A stretch of DNA of 10,219 nucleotides. It comes from Acidobacteriota bacterium. GTDB lineage: Bacteria > Acidobacteriota > Terriglobia > Terriglobales > Acidobacteriaceae. The notes beneath the pieces are model-generated. The model was not told the DNA's origin. It saw only the letters and a program-made list of their open reading frames with translations, and did no database searches. Below are positions 6,148 to 10,219 of this stretch, piece by piece; the stretch's first letter is position 1, and the number at the start of each line of letters is the position of its first letter. The position numbers and the translations under genes are program-made. The stretch spans positions 1 to 10,219 of the forward strand of contig JAFAPG010000689.1 in the NCBI GenBank assembly GCA_019247235.1. The letters are read 5' to 3'.

Positions 6148-7707
6148 ATGTCGGCAAGAATCGAGCGCGCGGTCCTCAGCGTCACCGACAAAACTGGTTT
6201 GACCGATTTTGCCCGCAAACTCTCCGGCTGGGGAGTAGAACTGGTTTCAACCGGAGGCACCGCCAAGCTGTTGCGGCAGTCAGGAATTCCAGTCAAAGAC
6301 ATCTCGGAAGTGACCGGCTTCCCGGAGATGCTCGACGGGCGGTTAAAGACCTTGCACCCGAAAGTACACGGCGGCATTTTGCACCGGAGGGAGAATCCCC
6401 TGGATCGCGCCGCCTTGGCCGAACATGGAATTCAGCCGATCGATATGGTGGTGGTCAATCTTTATGCCTTCGAAAAGACCGCAACCAAGCCGGGCGTCGA
6501 ATTTGATGAACTAGTGGAAAATATCGACATCGGCGGGCCCTCGATGATTCGCTCCGCGGCTAAGAATTTTCGCGACGTGGCGGTCGTGACCTCACCCGCA
6601 GACTATGAGGCGATCGCCGATGAGATGGCGCGATCCCGTGGCTCGCTGTCGCTTGAAACCAGGTGGCGGCTGGCGCAAAAGGCCTTCGCCACGACTGCGG
6701 CCTATGACTCGGCCATCGCTTCCACCCTCGAACAGATTCGCGGCAATGGGCATTTCGAGCTCCCTGCTCAAGAGGTTTTCCCCCAAACCCTTCGTCTGTG
6801 CTTTCAAAAAGTCACTGACCTGCGGTATGGGGAAAACCCTCATCAGAAAGCCGCCATGTACTCCGACGGATCGGCAACGGGAGTGGCCAACGCTCGTCAG
6901 TTGCATGGCAAGGAGCTTTCCTACAACAACATCGTGGACGTGGGCGCCGCCTGGGATTTGGCCCAGGAGTTTGAAGAGCCGGTCTGCGCCATCATTAAGC
7001 ACACGAACCCGTCGGGAACGGCCACGGGCACGAATCTTGCCCAGGCCTTTCAACGAGCGCTGGAGTGCGATCCGGTCTCGGCTTTTGGTGGTGTGATCGG
7101 AGTGAACCGCCCAATCGACGCGCCCGCTGCCGAAGAGATGTCGAAACTGTTCTTGGAGGTAATTGCCGCGCCCGAATTCTCCCCCGAAGCGCTCGAAAAG
7201 TTAGCGGGCAAGAAGAACCTGCGTTTGATCGAGGTCAGGACCAGCCCGCAAAGGTGGGCGCTCAAGACTGTCTCCGGAGGCATGTTGCTCCAGGATGCCG
7301 ACCTCCACCAGTTACAGGAGTCCGATCTCAAGGTGGTCACCCGCAGGCAACCAACCAGCGAAGAACGTCGGGCCCTCCTATTTGCCTGGAAGGTTTGCAA
7401 GCACGTGAAATCGAATGCCATTCTCTATGCCCGCGACGGGCAAACTGTAGGCGTCGGGGCTGGGCAAATGAGCCGGGTCGACTCTTGCCGCGTGGGCGCG
7501 CAAAAGGCGGTGCTCCCGCTGCAGGGGACAGTTGCGGCATCGGACGCTTTCTTTCCCTTCTCTGATGGAATTGAGGAAATTGCCAAAGCCGGCGCCACCG
7601 CCATCATTCAACCAGGTGGTTCGCTGCGCGATCAGGATACAATCGAGGCCGCCGATCGGCTGGGTCTAGCCATGATTTTTACCGGGATCCGCCACTTCCG
7701 CCACTAA
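6148..7707 (+). CDS. purH: Bifunctional AICAR transformylase/IMP cyclohydrolase PurH
   Basis: PurH carries out the last two steps of de novo purine synthesis in the cytoplasm: formylation of AICAR with 10-formyl-THF, then ring closure to IMP. The N-terminal MGS-like cyclohydrolase domain covers about 1-195, with SVTDKTGL, STGGTAKLL (34-42), TGFPEMLDGRLKTLHPKVHGG and NIDIGGPSMIRSAAKN. The transformylase domain covers about 215-519, with YGENPHQKAA (228-237), the catalytic KHTNPSG (Lys284-His285), CDPVSAFGG and a C-terminus containing DAFFPFSDGIE and PGGSLRDQD. Length (519) is normal and all key residues are present. The ATG at 6148 is chosen over the longer open frame from 6058 because family homology begins there (MSARIERAVLSVTDK) and GAGG (6136-6139) lies 8 nt upstream. 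It is transcribed alone. Its cofactor is supplied by FolD, encoded at the left edge. Confidence 0.97.
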   Translation: MSARIERAVLSVTDKTGLTDFARKLSGWGVELVSTGGTAKLLRQSGIPVKDISEVTGFPEMLDGRLKTLHPKVHGGILHRRENPLDRAALAEHGIQPIDMVVVNLYAFEKTATKPGVEFDELVENIDIGGPSMIRSAAKNFRDVAVVTSPADYEAIADEMARSRGSLSLETRWRLAQKAFATTAAYDSAIASTLEQIRGNGHFELPAQEVFPQTLRLCFQKVTDLRYGENPHQKAAMYSDGSATGVANARQLHGKELSYNNIVDVGAAWDLAQEFEEPVCAIIKHTNPSGTATGTNLAQAFQRALECDPVSAFGGVIGVNRPIDAPAAEEMSKLFLEVIAAPEFSPEALEKLAGKKNLRLIEVRTSPQRWALKTVSGGMLLQDADLHQLQESDLKVVTRRQPTSEERRALLFAWKVCKHVKSNAILYARDGQTVGVGAGQMSRVDSCRVGAQKAVLPLQGTVAASDAFFPFSDGIEEIAKAGATAIIQPGGSLRDQDTIEAADRLGLAMIFTGIRHFRH

Positions 7708-8466
7708 CACGGACGTGCACTTCGGTGTGTCACAGTATCGGCCGGCGTCGAACTCAGGCCAAACATCGGGCGCTCACAAGGATCATTGTCTTCGACCGGG
7801 CAAGACATAGCCAAGCTGCTCACCCCCGGTGATGTCATTCCAGAACTCAAGGAACGTCGAAGCCATTGACATGCCGTGGAGAAATGGAGAGGTCGCCATT
7901 TAAACCGCGCAACTCAGGTACTGCCAGTCGCGATCGTCCTCCAAACCTTATCCATGTCCATTTGGCAATCGGCACGTCATGATTTTGACGAGAAGTAAGA
8001 AGCCGCAATTATGCAGCTCCGAGCAGTGGCGCACTCGTTTAGTATTCCCGGGGCTGGACGCTGCCGAAAAGACCAGACCCCGGTCGGAAATTTTGCCATC
8101 AATTTTCTTTGCCACGGTATTTGCCAGTAGCACTCGCAGCTACCGAAGTCCGACGGCTTGAGTAAACCTCCGCCTGTACGTTCTTCCCGAATGATGGTCG
8201 TGCCTCGGATATCGGTAAGGCACAGACTACGAGGATCGTATCTTAAGAGCGACGACTCTTCCGATGTAAAGCATGGGATCAGCGCTCGGCACAGCTCTTG
8301 ATGACCATGCCTTCTGTATTTCCAGATTTCATCACGCGGTTTCTTTTTGCCGCTCACAGGTGGACCTTTTCCCGTGCCCTGGCCGGGAGGGTACATGGCC
8401 TTTAGAGACGGTACATGCCCTTACGGAATATTGTGGCTGCCAGACGGGTCAATCCAAAATCGACCC
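7708..8466. other. Intergenic stretch of about 760 bp without a convincing gene
   Basis: Open frames here (for example minus strand 8396-7977, 139 codons) have odd composition and no motif I recognise. Immediately after the purH stop a small hairpin CAC-TTCG-GTG (7721-7730) is possible, without a U-run. A short plus-strand phrase at about 7789-7869 is open but stops after 27 codons. Minor dyads occur, such as AAGAG/CTCTT near 8246-8261. Near the right end the octamer GGTACATG occurs twice, 20 bp apart. No tRNA, CRISPR or insertion-sequence ends were seen. The length suggests decayed genes or the regulatory region of the following surface protein. Confidence 0.5.
8390..8417 (+). repeat. Direct repeat GGTACATG x2, 20-bp period
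   Basis: GGTACATG lies at 8390-8397 and again at 8410-8417, two helical turns apart and 50-77 bp upstream of the surface-protein ATG. The position and phasing fit an activator or repressor site. The units are only 8 bp, so chance is possible. Confidence 0.3.
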
Positions 8467-10219
8467 ATGAAAACTCCCCTATTGCCCTACTTCCGCTTTG
8501 TCGGAATCTGTTTGTTATTTTCGCTGTCACTAGCATTTGCTGGCACCGAGGGTTCAACCTCGCCCGGTGCCACGCTGCAACTTTTACCTGGCACGGCCAG
8601 CGTGCCGACTAACCATTGGCAGAAATTCACCGTGAACATCTCAGGCAGGCACACGACGACAGTGGTGTGGTCGGTGAATGAGATTCCCGGCGGGAATTCC
8701 ACAGTAGGAAGTATTTCTCGCTATGGTGTTTACCAAGCTCCAGAGGTTGTGCCCACCGAGCCGGTCGTCGTGACCGCTCATTTGATCGGGCATCCCGAAC
8801 TGAGCGCCAGCGCTGCAGTTACGGTTGTTTCCCGAACCCACGCTTCTGTTACGCTGTCGCCAACCGGAATCAGCATGCAGGTCTCGCAATCGCAGCAATT
8901 CAGGGCGCACGTGACCGGTGACAGGAAGAGTGACGTTAATTGGCTGGTGAACGGAAGGATTGGGGGAAGTGCTCGGTTCGGGACCATCTCTTCCACAGGT
9001 CTTTACACCGCTCCCAGCAACGTGCCCAGACAAGCCGTCACCGTAGTTGCGAGCAGCGTCGCTGACCCCGCGGCAACAGCTAGCGCAGCAGTATCCATCA
9101 CCGCGGACTCAGCCTCGATTTCGGTGTTGGTATCGCCTGCGAGCACCAGCTTGCAAGCGGGGCAATCCAAGCAATTCAATGCCACCGTTTCAGGAACGAC
9201 CATCAATGCGGTAAATTGGCTGGTGAACGGCACCGCGGGTGGGAACGCAACTTTTGGCACCATATCGTCGACCGGCCTTTACACGGCTCCTGCAGCCGTG
9301 CCCTCAGGCGCCGTTACGGTTACGGCGCAAAGCGTAGCGCAATCGACAGCCACGGCTAGCGCAGCCATATCAATTACTGCTGCCTCGTTGATTTCGGTCT
9401 CGGTATCGCCCGCCAACGCCAACCTGCAAGTCGGACAATCCAAGCAATTCAATGCCACCGTTTCAGGAACGACCATCAATGCGGTAAATTGGCTGGTGAA
9501 CGGCACCGCGGGTGGGAACACCACTTTTGGGACTATATCGTCGACCGGTCTTTACACGGCTCCTGCAGCCGTGCCTTCAGGTGCCGTTATGGTGACCGCG
9601 CAGAGCGTGGCGCAATCGACCGCCACGGCCAGCGTCGCTGTGACAGTTACCCCCTCCAGCTCGATCTCGGTGTCTATTTCCCCGACCAGCACCAGTCTGC
9701 AATTCGGCCAGTCTCAGCAGTTCAGTGCCACAGTATCAGGGACCAGCAGCACGGGGGTGAGTTGGGCTGTTGATGGAACTCTTGGAGGGAACGCCACGTT
9801 GGGAACGATTTCGTCGGCCGGGCTTTACACGGCGCCTGCGGCAGGGGCCTCGACTACCGTAACCGTGACTGCGCAGAGTCTGGCGCAATCGTCAGCCATG
9901 GGGAGCGCAACCGTTTCGATCACCATGCCCACCATCTCCGTTTCTGTTTCGCCTAGCAACCCGAGTCTCGAGGTAAATCAAACCCTGCAATTCAATGCTG
10001 CGGTTTCGGGCACTACCAACACGGCTGTGAATTGGTTGGTGTCGAACATTCTTGGCGGGAACTCATCGGTCGGAACAGTCTCCTCGACCGGTATGTACAC
10101 GGCACCAGCAAACGTGCCCACCGGTCCTGTCACCGTGACTGCGAAGAGCATCCTCGATTCCACCATAACTGCGGATGCCACCGTGACGATTATGCCGCCT
10201 AGCAATGGAACCCCGGGGG
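8467..10219 (+). CDS. Secreted protein with tandem bacterial Ig-like domains (5' part, cut by window edge)
   Basis: At least 584 residues, open through the right edge. It begins with a signal peptide (MKTPLLPYFRFVGICLLFSL, continuing to a likely AFA-GTE cut), so it is exported. Six tandem units of about 90-92 residues follow, each with a SV-V-SP opening, a Q-QF-A-VSG strand, VNWLVNG, GGN-T-GTIS, the very regular GLYTAP turn, and a V-VTA-S tail. This is the beta-sandwich pattern of Big_2-like Ig domains common in large acidobacterial surface proteins. Unit 1 is the most diverged (GVYQAP). After unit 6 a Pro/Gly/Asn-rich linker (PPSNGTPG) starts, so a different domain probably follows outside the window. 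The ATG at 8467 has no Shine-Dalgarno; TTG at 8431 is in frame but would put a long hydrophilic lead before the signal peptide. Binding partner and function are unknown. Confidence 0.88.
   Translation, partial: MKTPLLPYFRFVGICLLFSLSLAFAGTEGSTSPGATLQLLPGTASVPTNHWQKFTVNISGRHTTTVVWSVNEIPGGNSTVGSISRYGVYQAPEVVPTEPVVVTAHLIGHPELSASAAVTVVSRTHASVTLSPTGISMQVSQSQQFRAHVTGDRKSDVNWLVNGRIGGSARFGTISSTGLYTAPSNVPRQAVTVVASSVADPAATASAAVSITADSASISVLVSPASTSLQAGQSKQFNATVSGTTINAVNWLVNGTAGGNATFGTISSTGLYTAPAAVPSGAVTVTAQSVAQSTATASAAISITAASLISVSVSPANANLQVGQSKQFNATVSGTTINAVNWLVNGTAGGNTTFGTISSTGLYTAPAAVPSGAVMVTAQSVAQSTATASVAVTVTPSSSISVSISPTSTSLQFGQSQQFSATVSGTSSTGVSWAVDGTLGGNATLGTISSAGLYTAPAAGASTTVTVTAQSLAQSSAMGSATVSITMPTISVSVSPSNPSLEVNQTLQFNAAVSGTTNTAVNWLVSNILGGNSSVGTVSSTGMYTAPANVPTGPVTVTAKSILDSTITADATVTIMPPSNGTPG
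8572..10206 (+). repeat. Six tandem coding repeats of about 273 bp (Ig-like units)
   Basis: Units start near 8572, 8845, 9121, 9394, 9667 and 9937, giving lengths of 273, 276, 273, 273 and 270 bp for the first five. All length changes are multiples of three, so the frame is kept. The Tyr codon of the Y-AP motif lies at 8731, 9004, 9280, 9553, 9826 and 10096. Units 3 and 4 share an 84-bp identical block (9163-9246 and 9436-9519), which points to recent duplication or gene conversion; units 1, 2 and 6 are more diverged. Confidence 0.9.

Noticed and set aside
7786..7869. Short open phrase after purH containing DIAKLLTPGDVIPELKERR, vaguely like the start of a PTS IIA (PtsN) domain.
   Set aside because: It is only about 28 codons, with a possible TTG start, poor ribosome-site spacing and an early stop. 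The continuation beyond the stop shows no PtsN motif, so the likeness is too short to call a pseudogene.
7977..8396. Minus-strand open frame of 139 codons in the intergenic region.
   Set aside because: Composition is rich in Cys, Ser, Arg and Trp without any domain pattern, and there is no ribosome site or operon context. It is most likely chance in GC-rich DNA.
9121..9666. Tandem repeats considered as a CRISPR-like or satellite array.
   Set aside because: The period of 273 bp keeps an open reading frame with a clear Ig-like protein pattern. There are no short palindromic repeats with unique spacers.
8641..10205. Minus-strand open frames opposite the Ig-repeat gene (for example 9003-9263 and 9279-9524), repeated similarly to each other.
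   Set aside because: They are mirror images of the coding repeats; their similarity to each other simply reflects the tandem units on the plus strand.

Overview
The window looks like chromosomal DNA of an acidobacterium of the Terriglobales/Koribacter type. This is inferred from moderately high GC, from a small XRE regulator of a type I associate with Acidobacteria, from a protein resembling the MXAN_5187 C-terminal domain, and from Ig-like repeats with the GGN-GTISSTGLYTAP signature. No rRNA or tRNA gene is present to confirm the taxonomy.

Layout. The minus strand at the left edge (1-1467) reads, in transcription order: a candidate 41-residue ORF, a DUF374-type lysophospholipid acyltransferase, and the N-terminal 182 codons of folD, which runs off the left edge. 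Divergently from 1473, a compact plus-strand cluster of four genes follows (1473-4703): a CPA2-type cation:proton antiporter, a FabG-type reductase, a GNAT acetyltransferase and an exported dienelactone-hydrolase-like protein. They are separated by 20 bp or less, or overlap. Then come single plus-strand genes: a 113-residue XRE regulator, a 203-residue conserved hypothetical protein, and purH. After a roughly 760-bp stretch with no convincing gene (7708-8466), a secreted protein made of tandem Ig-like domains starts at 8467 and runs off the right edge.

How the genes fit together. folD and purH both belong to one-carbon/purine metabolism: FolD supplies 10-formyl-THF, and PurH uses it to formylate AICAR. 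They lie in different transcription units about 5.6 kb apart. The acyltransferase and FabG point to envelope or lipid metabolism. The other genes are ordinary housekeeping or accessory functions. The last gene is probably a surface or extracellular protein whose functional domain lies outside the window.

I did not find a convincing new multi-gene system. The most interesting local features are: a perfect 11-bp inverted repeat that buries the ribosome binding site and start codon of fabG; a GNAT gene with no plausible start codon of its own, placed just behind a GGGG-TAA stop context of fabG; an uncatalogued 41-codon ORF ending 4 nt before the acyltransferase start; and recently duplicated Ig-like repeats sharing an 84-bp identical block.
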